Source of the DNA: Pararhodobacter sp. CCB-MM2
Lineage (GTDB): Bacteria > Pseudomonadota > Alphaproteobacteria > Rhodobacterales > Rhodobacteraceae
DNA: 64,000 nucleotides
Direction of reading: 5' to 3'
Assembly (NCBI RefSeq): GCF_001691415.1
Contig: NZ_LRRR01000021.1
Coordinates: 1-64,000, forward strand
Every line of letters starts with the position of its first letter. Positions within the stretch are counted from its first letter, which is position 1. The translations under genes were made by a program, and so were the position numbers. Below the pieces are notes generated by a model. The model made no database searches. It was not told where the DNA came from and saw only the letters and a list, made by a program, of their open reading frames with translations. Shown in pieces: positions 16,890 to 25,639 of this stretch.

Positions 16890-17969
16890 ATGCGCATGTC
16901 CCCCAGTGATCCGGCCCCGCGACACCAGCGGCTGGAGCTTGCCGTCGAGGCCGGGCTTGCCCTGCCCGAGGCTGGCCCCATCGCCATTCTCCACCCCCGC
17001 ATGGGCGAGTTCTTCTCGCCGCTGCCGCGGGAACAGCTGGAGATCGTCACCCCCCACGCCCCCGACCACGCGTCCTTCAAGGCGCAAGGCTTCGCCTGCG
17101 CCACCGCGCCCGGCGAAAGCTATGCCGCCGTCGTGGTCTGTTTGCCCCGCAGCCGGGCCGAGGCGCGCGACCTGATCGCGCAGGCCTCGGCGCTGACCAA
17201 AGGGCCGGTGGTCGTGGACGGGCAGAAGAACGACGGCGCCGAGGCGGTGCTGAAGGAATTGCGCGGCCGCGTCGAGCTGTCCGAGGCCATCTCGAAAGGC
17301 CACGGCAAGATCGCGTGGTTCGATTCGGTCGGGGACGCGCTGTCCGATTGGCGCGCCGAGCCCGGCGAGACCCGCGATCACGAGCGCGTCTATCGCACCT
17401 TGCCTGGCCTGTTCTCGTCCGACGGAATCGACCCGGCCTCGGCGCTGCTGGCCTCCGTCCTGCCCGCCGGTCTGAAGGGCGTCGTCGCCGATATGGGCGC
17501 CGGATGGGGCTACCTGTCCGCACAGATGCTGGCCAAAGCGCCCGGCATCGCTGCGCTGCACCTGATCGAGGCCGATGCCCGTGCGCTGGACTGCGCCCGG
17601 ATCAACGTCACCGATCCCCGCGCGGTCTTCCACTGGGCCGATGCGACGCAACCGTTGCCGAAACTGCCGCTCGACGCGGTGATCATGAACCCGCCCTTCC
17701 ATCAAGGCCGCGACGCCCGCCCTCAGCTGGGGGCCGCCTTCATCCGTGCGGCGGCGGCGATGCTGAAGCCCTCGGGCCAGCTGTTCCTCGTCGCCAACCG
17801 GCACCTGCCCTACGAGACCACGCTGGCGGAGTGCTTCCGCAAACATGAGGAGCTGCCGGGCAACAACAGCTTCAAGCTGTTCCATGCCGAGGCCCCCTTG
17901 CGGGCCGGCAAGACCGACGCCGCGTCCAAGCCGCGCAGCCGTGTGACGCATAGCAGAGGACGACGCTGA
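16890..17969 (+). CDS. RsmC-like class I methyltransferase
   Basis: A 359-residue two-domain protein. The N-terminal half resembles the degenerate methyltransferase domain of RsmC/RlmG. The C-terminal half has VVADMGAGWGYLSAQMLAK for SAM binding and the catalytic IMNPPFHQGRD (NPPF motif, base N-methylation). RsmC methylates G1207 of 16S rRNA at N2, and this is the probable activity. The start is at the first of two close ATGs (16890, 16896). Its stop overlaps the ATG of the next SDR gene, so they are co-transcribed. Confidence 0.85.
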   Translation: MRMSPSDPAPRHQRLELAVEAGLALPEAGPIAILHPRMGEFFSPLPREQLEIVTPHAPDHASFKAQGFACATAPGESYAAVVVCLPRSRAEARDLIAQASALTKGPVVVDGQKNDGAEAVLKELRGRVELSEAISKGHGKIAWFDSVGDALSDWRAEPGETRDHERVYRTLPGLFSSDGIDPASALLASVLPAGLKGVVADMGAGWGYLSAQMLAKAPGIAALHLIEADARALDCARINVTDPRAVFHWADATQPLPKLPLDAVIMNPPFHQGRDARPQLGAAFIRAAAAMLKPSGQLFLVANRHLPYETTLAECFRKHEELPGNNSFKLFHAEAPLRAGKTDAASKPRSRVTHSRGRR

Positions 17970-18775
17970 TGAGCTTTTCGATCCAAGGGAAGACCGCGAT
18001 CATCACCGGCGCCGCGACCGGCATTGGCCATGCCATCGCCCGACATTTCCTCGACGAGGGCGCGAATGTCGTTTTCTCGGACATGAACGAGAAGCGGCTG
18101 AAGGCCAATTGCGACGACCTCGCCGCGCAGGAGAATTGCCGCCTCTTCGTCGGCGACCTGCGTGAGAAACTGGCGGTGGCGAACCTTTTGTCCACCGCGC
18201 TCGATGCCTTTGATCGGGTCGACATCCTTGTCAACGCAACCCGCAGCTTCGGCGTCACTGACATGCTCGACCCGACCGACACCTCGGTCGAGACGCTGCT
18301 GGATCAGAACCTGAACGTGGCCCTGCGGACCTCGCAAGCCGTCGCCCGCCGGATGATCCTTCAGGCCGAGCAGGAAGACGAGAAGCCGCAAAGCGCCGGC
18401 GCGATCATCAACATCTCGTCCATCGCCGCGCATCGGACCCAGCCGGAACTGCTGGGCTTTTCCATCTCCAACGCCGCGCTGGAACAGATGACCCGCTCGA
18501 TGGGCGTCGCGCTGGCACCGCATGGCATCAGGGTCAATGCGGTCGCCGTGGGGTCGCTCATGTCGGGGACCTTGCGCGACATCATCGCCGAGAACCCGGA
18601 ATACCGCGATGCGATCATTCAGGGCACGCCCCTGCACCGGATTGGCACGGCTTCCGAGGTTGCGGAGCTGGCGCAATTCCTGTCGTCCTCGGCCTCGGCC
18701 TTCATGACCGGGCAGATCGTCACGCTGGACGGCGGGCGCTCGGTTCTGGACACCGTGCAGCGCGCCGCGCACTGA
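17969..18775 (+). CDS. SDR-family protein lacking the catalytic Tyr and Lys
   Basis: A 268-residue classical short-chain dehydrogenase fold. The nucleotide motif TGAATGIGHA and the INISSIAAHR strand (with the catalytic-type Ser) are intact, and the C-terminus ends in TGQIVTLDGG. However, the YxxxK catalytic motif reads FSISN, with Phe for Tyr and Asn for Lys, and the usual NNAG motif is NATRS. The protein may bind NAD(P) but is unlikely to be a normal oxidoreductase. It overlaps the methyltransferase stop by one base and has an AGAGGA ribosome site. Confidence 0.85.
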   Translation: MSFSIQGKTAIITGAATGIGHAIARHFLDEGANVVFSDMNEKRLKANCDDLAAQENCRLFVGDLREKLAVANLLSTALDAFDRVDILVNATRSFGVTDMLDPTDTSVETLLDQNLNVALRTSQAVARRMILQAEQEDEKPQSAGAIINISSIAAHRTQPELLGFSISNAALEQMTRSMGVALAPHGIRVNAVAVGSLMSGTLRDIIAENPEYRDAIIQGTPLHRIGTASEVAELAQFLSSSASAFMTGQIVTLDGGRSVLDTVQRAAH

Positions 18776-18778
18776 CGC

Positions 18779-19477
18779 TCAGCGCGCGCGCTCGATCAGC
18801 TCTTCGACCATCGGCCCTAGTTGCTCGACGATCAGCCCGACGCCCGTCGGGTTGGGGTGGATCATGTCGCCCTGCATGACGCTGTCGGGCGCCGCACCCT
18901 CAGCCACGCGGGCCATCAGCGGCGCCATCATATCGGGGACCAGAAGCGCGCCATGCGCCTCGGCCAGTTCCGGATACATCGCCGCGAATTGTTGTTGATA
19001 CTCAGCGCCGTAGTTGCCCGGTGCCGGCAGGCCGACGAGCAGCGTCGGGATCCCCTCGGCCTCCAGCCGCGTAAGGATCGCCTCGAGATTCTGACGGCTC
19101 AGCGCCGGGTCGATCCCCCTGAGCAGGTCATTGCCCCCCAAGGCCACGATCATCGCATCCGGCTGGTCCGACAGCGTCCAGTCGAGCCGCGCGAGGCCGC
19201 CCGTCGTCGTGTCGCCGCTGACGCCCGCGTTGATCAGCGTGACGTCCTGCCCCCGTGCGTCGAGCCAGGCCTGTAGCTGCGGTACCAGCCCCTCGCCCTG
19301 CGGCAATCCGTAGCCCTGTGTCAGCGAATCCCCCAAGGCGGTGATGGTCAAAGTTTCGGCAAAGGCGACGGAATTTCCGGCCCCGAGCGTGAAAACCACC
19401 GCCGCGCCGAGGGCCAGCCGCTTGCCTGCGGCGCGCCAGACCCCATATCGGCGAGAGCTTAAGAGGATTGTTTTCAT
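18779..19477 (-). CDS. tesA: Periplasmic arylesterase/thioesterase I (TesA-like, SGNH fold)
   Basis: A 232-residue SGNH hydrolase with a signal peptide (residues about 1-40). Block I is TALGDSLTQGYG (nucleophile Ser), block III is ALGGNDLLRG, and block V is DMIHPNPTG (Asp and His). E. coli TesA hydrolyses acyl-CoA and esters in the periplasm. The ATG at 19477 shares two bases with the ATG of the divergent ABC gene, so the two open reading frames abut head to head with no spacer. The same neighbour pair (tesA with ybbA-ybbP) occurs in E. coli. Confidence 0.9.
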   Translation of the reverse strand: MKTILLSSRRYGVWRAAGKRLALGAAVVFTLGAGNSVAFAETLTITALGDSLTQGYGLPQGEGLVPQLQAWLDARGQDVTLINAGVSGDTTTGGLARLDWTLSDQPDAMIVALGGNDLLRGIDPALSRQNLEAILTRLEAEGIPTLLVGLPAPGNYGAEYQQQFAAMYPELAEAHGALLVPDMMAPLMARVAEGAAPDSVMQGDMIHPNPTGVGLIVEQLGPMVEELIERAR

Positions 19478-20174
19478 GCCTGATCCCGTTCTTTCCCTGA
19501 AGGATGCCCGCCTGACCTTGCAGGGCAACGCCGGCCCTGTCGAGATCCTGAAGGGCATCTCGCTGGAAGTTGAGCGGGGCCAGTCGGTCGGGTTGATCGG
19601 GCCTTCGGGATCGGGAAAATCCTCGCTTCTCATGCTGATGGGCGGCTTGGAGAAGGCCACCGCCGGCAGCGTCACCGCGCTGGGCCATGACCTGACGGCG
19701 ATGAACGAGGACGCCCTCGCCCGCTTCCGCCGCGGCAATATGAGCGTGGTGTTCCAGTCCTTCCACCTGATCCCGACGATGACCGCCTTGGAGAATGTCG
19801 CGACGCCGCTGGAGCTGGCCGGCGTCAAGGATGCCTTCGAGCGGGCCGAGGCGGAACTGACAGCCGTGGGGCTCGGGTCGCGCATGCACCATTACCCCGC
19901 GCAGATGTCGGGTGGCGAGCAACAGCGTGTCGCTCTGGCTCGTGCCGCCGCCCCCCGTCCGGCGATCCTGCTCGCCGACGAACCCACCGGCAACCTTGAT
20001 GGCCCCAACGGACAGGCGATCATGGACCTGCTCTTCGGGCTGCGCGACCGCCACGGCGCGACCTTGGTGCTGGTCACCCACGCCCCCGAACTCGCCGCCC
20101 GCTGCGACCGGGTCGTCACCCTGCGTGATGGTCTGATCGACGCCGAGACGTCGATGGCCGAGGCCGCGCAATGA
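19476..20174 (+). CDS. ybbA: ABC transporter ATP-binding protein (YbbA/LolD-type)
   Basis: A 232-residue ATPase. Walker A is GPSGSGKSS, the signature is MSGGEQQRVALARA, Walker B is ILLADEPTGNLD, and the switch His is in LVTHAPE. The sequence class matches the MacB/LolD branch. It is translated from an ATG preceded by AAGAGGA and overlaps the start codon of the divergent esterase. Its last four bases overlap the permease gene (ATGA). Together they form a mechanotransmission-type ABC system acting on the inner membrane and periplasm. Confidence 0.93.
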   Translation: MPDPVLSLKDARLTLQGNAGPVEILKGISLEVERGQSVGLIGPSGSGKSSLLMLMGGLEKATAGSVTALGHDLTAMNEDALARFRRGNMSVVFQSFHLIPTMTALENVATPLELAGVKDAFERAEAELTAVGLGSRMHHYPAQMSGGEQQRVALARAAAPRPAILLADEPTGNLDGPNGQAIMDLLFGLRDRHGATLVLVTHAPELAARCDRVVTLRDGLIDAETSMAEAAQ

Positions 20175-22687
20175 GCCTTTCCGTTGCGGCCCGGCTGGCC
20201 CGGCGCGAACTCCGCGGCGGCGTCGCCGGCTTCCGCATTTTCCTCCTCTGCCTTGCCCTCGGCGTCGGTGCCATCGCCGCTGTCGGCTCCGTCCGCTCGG
20301 CCATCGAAGCCGGCCTCGCCCGCGAGGGCCGCGCGCTGCTGGGCGGCGACGCCGAGTTGCGCATGACCTACCGACTCGCGGATGACGAGGAACGCGCCTG
20401 GCTCGACGCGAATAGCGCCGCCTGGGCCGAGGTCGTCGATTTCCGCTCCATGGCCGCCTCGCCCGACGGCGAGCGCGCGCTGACGCAGGTCAAGGCCATC
20501 GACGCGAACTGGCCTCTCGTCGGCACGGCCGAATTCGACCCTCCGATGTCTCCCGCCGAGGTTCTGGCCGGCCGCGACGGCCTGCCCGGCGCCGCGCTCG
20601 ACCCGCTGCTGATCGACCGTTTGGGCCTTGAGGTCGGCGGCGTCGTGCGCCTCGGCACGCAGGATTTCGCCTTGATGGCCGCCATCGAGCGCGAGCCCGA
20701 TACCGTCGGCACCTCCTTCGGCTTCGGCCCCCGGACCTTGGTGGCCTTGGACGCACTGCAAGACGCAGGCCTCCTCGGCGCGGGCTCGATGTATGACAGC
20801 TCGTACCGCCTGACCCTGCCCGAGGGCGCAACGCTCGACACCACCCGCCGCTCGCTGATCGACACCTTCCACGACGCCGGCATCCGCTGGCGCGACGCCT
20901 CGCGCGCCGAGCCCGGGATCGCCCGTTTCGTTGATCGCCTCGGCGCCTTCCTCGTGCTGGTCGGCCTCGCGGGCCTCGCCGTCGGCGGGATCGGCGTCGC
21001 CTCGGCGGTGCGCGCCTATCTCGACGCGAAGACCGGCGTGATCGCGACCCTGAAGACCTTGGGCGCCGAAGGCCGCATCATATTCCTCACCTATTTCCTG
21101 CAGATCGGCGCGCTGACCCTTGCCGGGGTCGGCGCCGGTCTGGTGCTAGGGGCTGGCGCGCTCTTGATCGGCGTCCCGCTCGCCTCGGGCTCGCTGCCCG
21201 TGCCCATCGCCAATGGCATCTACTGGCAACCTCTTGGCGAGGCGGCACTTTACGGCGTGCTGACCGCCTTGGTCTTCACCCTCTGGCCGCTGGCACGGGT
21301 CGAGCAGGTCCGCGCCGCCGCGCTCTTCCGTGGCACCGGCAATGACCGCTCCTTGCCCCGCGCCCTGCCCCTGCTGGCGCTGGCGCTCAGCACAGTCGCT
21401 TTGATCGGCTCCGTGCTGTGGCTGTCGGGCACCTGGCAATTGGCGGCGGGGGCGGTGGTGGGCATCCTCGGCGCGCTGGCGATCCTCGCGGTGGTGGCCC
21501 TGATCCTGCGCGCGCTCGCCCGCCGCTCGGCAAGGTCGCGCGCCGTGCGGGGGCTCACCGCCCTGCGGCTGGCCCTGGGCGCGGTTGGCAACCCGCGCGA
21601 AGGGGCGGTGGCCGTGGTGCTGTCCTTGGGGCTCGGCCTCAGCGTTCTGGCCGCCGTCGGCCAGATCGACGCCAATCTGCGCAACGCCATTTCGACCGAA
21701 ATGCCCGACCGCGCACCCTCCTTCTTCTTCCTCGACATCCAGCCCGCCCAGCTTGACGCCTTCACCGAGCGGCTGGCCGGGTTCGAGGGCGTTGACGACA
21801 TCCAGACCGCGCCTCAGCTGCGCGGGGTGATCAGCCAGATCAACGGCCGCCCAGCCCGCGAGTACGGCAACCACTGGGTGCTGCGCGGCGACCGGGGGCT
21901 GACCTATGCGCAGGATCAGGGCGCGCTGCGGCTGACGCAGGGCGAGTGGTGGCCCGAGGATTACGCCGGCCCGCCGCTCATTTCCTTCGGGGCCGAGGAA
22001 GGTGCCGAGCTGGGTCTCTCGCTGGGCGACACGGTGACCGTCAACGTCCTTGGCCGCGACATCACCGGCACCATCGCCAATTTCCGCGAGCTCGATTTCC
22101 GCACCGGCGGCATCGGCTTCGTGATGACCTTCAACCCCGCCGCCCTGCAGGGCGCGCCGCACACGGTCATCGCCACCGCCCGCGCGCCGGAAGGCACCGA
22201 GGGTCAGATCCTGCGCGAGTTGGGCCGCGACTTCCCCGCCGTCACCGCGATCCCGATCCGCGAGGCCGCGACCCGTGTGACCGAGGCCCTCGGCGCATTG
22301 GCCGCCGCCACCTCCATCGCCGCCTTGGCGACTTTGGCCACAGGCTTCGTCGTGCTGATCGGCGCGGCGGCGGCAGGCGAGCGGACACGTGTCTTCGAGG
22401 CCGCCGTGCTGAAGACCCTCGGCGCCACCCGCGCGCGGATCCTGACCTCCTTCGCCCTGCGCTCGGCGCTGATGGGTGCTGCGGCGGGGCTCGTCGCCAT
22501 CGGCGCTGGCGCGCTGGCGGCCTGGGCGATCCTCACGCAGGTGATGGAGCTGAGCTACCGTTTCGAGCCCATCTCCGCGCTGGCCATCGTGCTGGGCGGC
22601 GTGATCGCGGTGCTGATCGCGGGCCTCCTCTTCGCCCTGCGCCCTCTCGCTGCCCGCCCGGCCGGGATCCTGAGGTCGCAGGAATGA
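20171..22687 (+). CDS. ybbP: FtsX-like ABC permease (YbbP-type)
   Basis: An 838-residue membrane protein with two FtsX-type blocks, as in YbbP. There is an N-terminal TM helix (FRIFLLCLALGVGAIAAVGS), a periplasmic domain, a TM cluster at about residues 250-440 (LVLVGLAGLAVGGIGVASAV...), a second large periplasmic domain, and a C-terminal cluster of three TM helices. It pairs with the preceding ATPase, and substrate is unknown. Six bases after the stop begins copy 2 of the 63-bp repeat. Confidence 0.9.
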   Translation: MSLSVAARLARRELRGGVAGFRIFLLCLALGVGAIAAVGSVRSAIEAGLAREGRALLGGDAELRMTYRLADDEERAWLDANSAAWAEVVDFRSMAASPDGERALTQVKAIDANWPLVGTAEFDPPMSPAEVLAGRDGLPGAALDPLLIDRLGLEVGGVVRLGTQDFALMAAIEREPDTVGTSFGFGPRTLVALDALQDAGLLGAGSMYDSSYRLTLPEGATLDTTRRSLIDTFHDAGIRWRDASRAEPGIARFVDRLGAFLVLVGLAGLAVGGIGVASAVRAYLDAKTGVIATLKTLGAEGRIIFLTYFLQIGALTLAGVGAGLVLGAGALLIGVPLASGSLPVPIANGIYWQPLGEAALYGVLTALVFTLWPLARVEQVRAAALFRGTGNDRSLPRALPLLALALSTVALIGSVLWLSGTWQLAAGAVVGILGALAILAVVALILRALARRSARSRAVRGLTALRLALGAVGNPREGAVAVVLSLGLGLSVLAAVGQIDANLRNAISTEMPDRAPSFFFLDIQPAQLDAFTERLAGFEGVDDIQTAPQLRGVISQINGRPAREYGNHWVLRGDRGLTYAQDQGALRLTQGEWWPEDYAGPPLISFGAEEGAELGLSLGDTVTVNVLGRDITGTIANFRELDFRTGGIGFVMTFNPAALQGAPHTVIATARAPEGTEGQILRELGRDFPAVTAIPIREAATRVTEALGALAAATSIAALATLATGFVVLIGAAAAGERTRVFEAAVLKTLGATRARILTSFALRSALMGAAAGLVAIGAGALAAWAILTQVMELSYRFEPISALAIVLGGVIAVLIAGLLFALRPLAARPAGILRSQE

Positions 22688-22692
22688 CCCCG

Positions 22693-22755
22693 CATCTTTG
22701 CTCCTGAAATATCCTCGGGGGGTGAGCCGAAGGCGAGGGGGGCAGACAGCCCCCC
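22693..22755 (-). repeat. 63-bp dispersed repeat, copy 2 (inverted)
   Basis: The reverse complement of this block matches 9865-9927 at about 61 of 63 positions, including the GGGGGGCTGTCTGCCCCCC hairpin. It begins 6 bp after the permease stop and ends 72 bp before pyrB. Confidence 0.85.
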
Positions 22756-22827
22756 TACCCCGCTTTCCGCTTGCTCCGACGCGGCCCCTTTCCTATACCC
22801 CGGCGCAAATCCCAAGGAGGGCCCGGC

Positions 22828-23769
22828 ATGACCTTCACGCAACGCCATCTGCTCGGGATCGAGCCGCTGCACCCCATCGAGATCACCGCCATCCTCGACA
22901 AGGCCGACGAATACGTCGCGCTGAACCGCTCGGGCGACAAGCATTCCGAGGTGCTGCGCGGCCTCACCCAGATCAACATGTTCTTCGAGAACTCGACCCG
23001 CACACAGGCCTCGTTCGAGCTGGCCGGCAAACGGCTTGGGGCGGATGTGATGAACATGTCGATGCAGTCCTCCTCGGTGAAAAAGGGCGAGACGCTGATC
23101 GACACGGCGCTGACCCTGAACGCGATGCACCCCGATCTGCTGGTCGTCCGGCACCCGAATTCCGGCGCCGTGGACCTTTTGGCCCAGAAGGTGAATTGCG
23201 CGGTGCTGAACGCCGGTGACGGCAAGCATGAGCATCCGACACAGGCGCTGCTCGACGCGCTGACCATCCGGCGCAAGAAGGGCCGGCTACACCGCCTGAC
23301 CATCGCCATCTGCGGCGACATCGCCCATAGCCGGGTGGCCCGTTCGAACCTGATCCTTCTGGGCAAGATGGAGAACCGCGTGCGCCTCATCGCGCCGCCG
23401 ACCTTGATGCCCTCGGGCGTGCAGGAATTCGGCTGCGAGGTCTTCGACGACATGAAGAAGGGCCTCGAGGGCGCCGATGTGGTGATGATGCTGCGTCTGC
23501 AGAAAGAGCGCATGGATGGCGGTTTCATCCCGTCCGAGCGCGAATATTACCACCGCTACGGCCTCGATGCCGAGAAGCTGGCCTTCGCCAAGGAGGACGC
23601 CATCGTCATGCATCCCGGCCCGATGAACCGCGGTGTGGAGATCGACGGCACCATCGCCGACGACATCAACCGCTCGGTCATTCAAGAGCAGGTCGAGATG
23701 GGCGTCGCGGTGCGTATGGCGGCGATGGACCTGCTTGCCCAGAACCTGCGGGCCGCACGCGCGGCCTGA
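22828..23769 (+). CDS. pyrB: Aspartate carbamoyltransferase catalytic subunit
   Basis: A 313-residue ATCase that makes carbamoyl-aspartate, the second step of pyrimidine synthesis. The carbamoyl-phosphate site is [15 protein letters not shown], followed by the SVKKGETL loop, HPTQALLD, and the C-terminal [12 protein letters not shown]. The ATG at 22828 has an excellent AAGGAGG site; upstream extension would run into the dispersed repeat. The usual neighbour pyrC is absent. Four PH-like membrane protein genes follow on the same strand. Confidence 0.96.
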   Translation: MTFTQRHLLGIEPLHPIEITAILDKADEYVALNRSGDKHSEVLRGLTQINMFFENSTRTQASFELAGKRLGADVMNMSMQSSSVKKGETLIDTALTLNAMHPDLLVVRHPNSGAVDLLAQKVNCAVLNAGDGKHEHPTQALLDALTIRRKKGRLHRLTIAICGDIAHSRVARSNLILLGKMENRVRLIAPPTLMPSGVQEFGCEVFDDMKKGLEGADVVMMLRLQKERMDGGFIPSEREYYHRYGLDAEKLAFAKEDAIVMHPGPMNRGVEIDGTIADDINRSVIQEQVEMGVAVRMAAMDLLAQNLRAARAA

Positions 23770-23836
23770 CGCGCCGGCTAACACGGGCCAACGCAGGGCG
23801 CTTGCCGTCGCAACCGCCCTGCCCTAGCCTCGGGCC

Positions 23837-24412
23837 ATGACCGAGGCCCTCTCATCCACTCCGCCGCCAGAGACCGACACCTCTTGGCTGACCCGGCTGG
23901 AACCCGGCGAGACCCTGCTGTGGCAGGGGCGTCCGGACGGCCGGCTGATGTTCCTGTGGTCGCGCCTGATCGAGACGGTGATGGGCCTCGGCTTTGCCAG
24001 TGGCGCCGTGATCTGCCTCGCCATGGTGTTCCTGCTGTTGCCTCAGCTGGTCGCGCTGGCCGTCCTGCCCGGCGTGGTGTTCTTCACCCTCGCCGCCTTC
24101 TTCTTCGGCTTCTGGCCCCATTACGCCGACGCCAAACGCCGCCAGCGCACCCGGTATGCCCTCACCGACCGCCGCGCGATCATTGCGCAGGCCGACCGGC
24201 TGGGCCATGTCAGCCTGCGCAGCTTTCCGATCCATGCGGACAGCCCCTTGGGCGGCGGCTACGACCGGGTGATCTTTGCGACAGAAAGGCAGAAATGGCG
24301 CGGCCGCAGCCATGACGTCGACATCGCCTTCGAGCGTATCGGCAATGAGGCGCGGGCGGTGTACGATCACCTCCTCGCCATCAAGACCGCGCGGCGCGAC
24401 GAAGGCGCTTGA
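23837..24412 (+). CDS. PH-like membrane protein, paralogue 1 of 4
   Basis: A 191-residue protein. It has an N-terminal ETLLWQGRP motif, two hydrophobic segments (residues about 45-65 and 72-95), then QRTRYALTDRRAIIAQ, which resembles the Y-x-LT-x-R motif of bacterial PH (bPH2/DUF304, YdbS/YdbT-like) domains. A beta-rich segment follows, and the protein ends with a VDIAFERIGNEARAVYDHL block. The next three genes share this order. It lies 67 bp after pyrB. The function of the group is unknown; bPH domains are thought to assemble at membranes. Confidence 0.82.
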   Translation: MTEALSSTPPPETDTSWLTRLEPGETLLWQGRPDGRLMFLWSRLIETVMGLGFASGAVICLAMVFLLLPQLVALAVLPGVVFFTLAAFFFGFWPHYADAKRRQRTRYALTDRRAIIAQADRLGHVSLRSFPIHADSPLGGGYDRVIFATERQKWRGRSHDVDIAFERIGNEARAVYDHLLAIKTARRDEGA

Positions 24413-24473
24413 TTGCCCCGGCAAGGCAGGTCACGCTGATCGCATTGCAGTATGACTTTTCCCCGAGGCATTC

Positions 24474-25058
24474 ATGACCAACCAACCCGCAGGATGGGAG
24501 GGCCTTCTTGAAGACGGCGAGACCATCCTCTGGCAAGGCCAACCCGCAACCGGCGTGATCTGGCGCGACCTCATCAGCCTCGAGACGGTGATCGGCGCCT
24601 TCTTCACCGTCTTCTCCGGCGGCTGGGTGATCGGCACCGGCGTCATGGTCGGCAGCTTCGGCGCGGCGGACCCCTTCGCCTACCTCTTCCTGCTGTTCCC
24701 GCTGGCCGGCACGCTGTTCCTCGCCATCGGGCTTTATCTGCTGGTCGGGCGGCTGTTCATGGATTCCTACCAGCGCGGCAAGACTTGGTACACGCTGACC
24801 AACCGCGCCGCCTTCATCGCGACCGAGACTTTCGGCCGCCGTCGCCTGCAACGCTGCGGGATTGAGCAGATGCGCGGCTTCGATCTGGTGGATCAGCATC
24901 CCGGCACGATCTGGTTCGGCTACAGCGCAATCCGCAGCAGCAATGGCAATGGCCGGGTTGTCGCTACCCGCACCGGGCGGCTGGGCTTTCGCCAGATCCC
25001 CAATCCGCGCGAGGTCTGGACCCTGATGGCCCCGCATCGCCGCGAGGCGGAAGAATGA
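24474..25058 (+). CDS. PH-like membrane protein, paralogue 2 of 4
   Basis: A 194-residue homologue of the preceding gene: GETILWQGQP, two TM segments (about 38-60 and 68-90), WYTLTNRAAFIATETFG, an HPGTIWFGY strand and the C-terminal LGFRQIPNPREVWTLM. Its last four bases overlap the start of paralogue 3. The 61-bp gap from paralogue 1 is the largest inside the cluster. Confidence 0.82.
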   Translation: MTNQPAGWEGLLEDGETILWQGQPATGVIWRDLISLETVIGAFFTVFSGGWVIGTGVMVGSFGAADPFAYLFLLFPLAGTLFLAIGLYLLVGRLFMDSYQRGKTWYTLTNRAAFIATETFGRRRLQRCGIEQMRGFDLVDQHPGTIWFGYSAIRSSNGNGRVVATRTGRLGFRQIPNPREVWTLMAPHRREAEE

Positions 25059-25639
25059 GCGCCATCGACAGCTGGCAGCCGCCCCTCGACCGCGATGAGA
25101 CCTTGCTGTGGCGGGATCGCCCGCAAACGGGCCTCGGCTGGCGCGATTTCATTAACGGGCAGGCCCTCTTCGGGCTGTTCTTCACCGCCTTCTCCTGCGT
25201 GTGGTTCCTCGGTGCGCGGGCGATGACCTCGGGCGACGGGGCGTTCGGCCTCTTCCCCTATTTCGTCACGCCGTTTTTCCTCGTCGGGCTCTACATGGTC
25301 ATCGGCCGCCCCTTCCACGCCGATTACCAACGCCGTCACACCACCTACGCCCTGACCGATCGCGCCGCCTTCATCGCCCGGTTGTCGATGGGGCAGGTGA
25401 AAGTGCAGCGCTTACCCTTCGCCGAGATGAACGTGCTGGAACTTGAGGACGACAGTCCCGGCACGGTCTGGTTCCGCCGCGAGGAGCATATCCGCACCTA
25501 TCGCACCCGCTCGCGCAATGGCATCAGCCACCGTCGCCGCCAGCGCGTGGTGGTCGCCATCGGCTTCGAGCGGATCGGCACCGCGCGGCAGGTCTACCGG
25601 CTGATCGCCGACCACACCCGTTCCGAGACCAAGGCATGA
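25055..25639 (+). CDS. PH-like membrane protein, paralogue 3 of 4
   Basis: A 194-residue homologue: DETLLWRDRP (the usual Gln-Gly of the motif is replaced), two TM segments, TYALTDRAAFIARLSMGQ, DSPGTVWFRREE, and AIGFERIGTARQVYRLI. It carries an additional basic stretch (RTRSRNGISHRRRQR) before the last block. It overlaps both neighbours by four bases, indicating translational coupling. Confidence 0.82.
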   Translation: MSAIDSWQPPLDRDETLLWRDRPQTGLGWRDFINGQALFGLFFTAFSCVWFLGARAMTSGDGAFGLFPYFVTPFFLVGLYMVIGRPFHADYQRRHTTYALTDRAAFIARLSMGQVKVQRLPFAEMNVLELEDDSPGTVWFRREEHIRTYRTRSRNGISHRRRQRVVVAIGFERIGTARQVYRLIADHTRSETKA

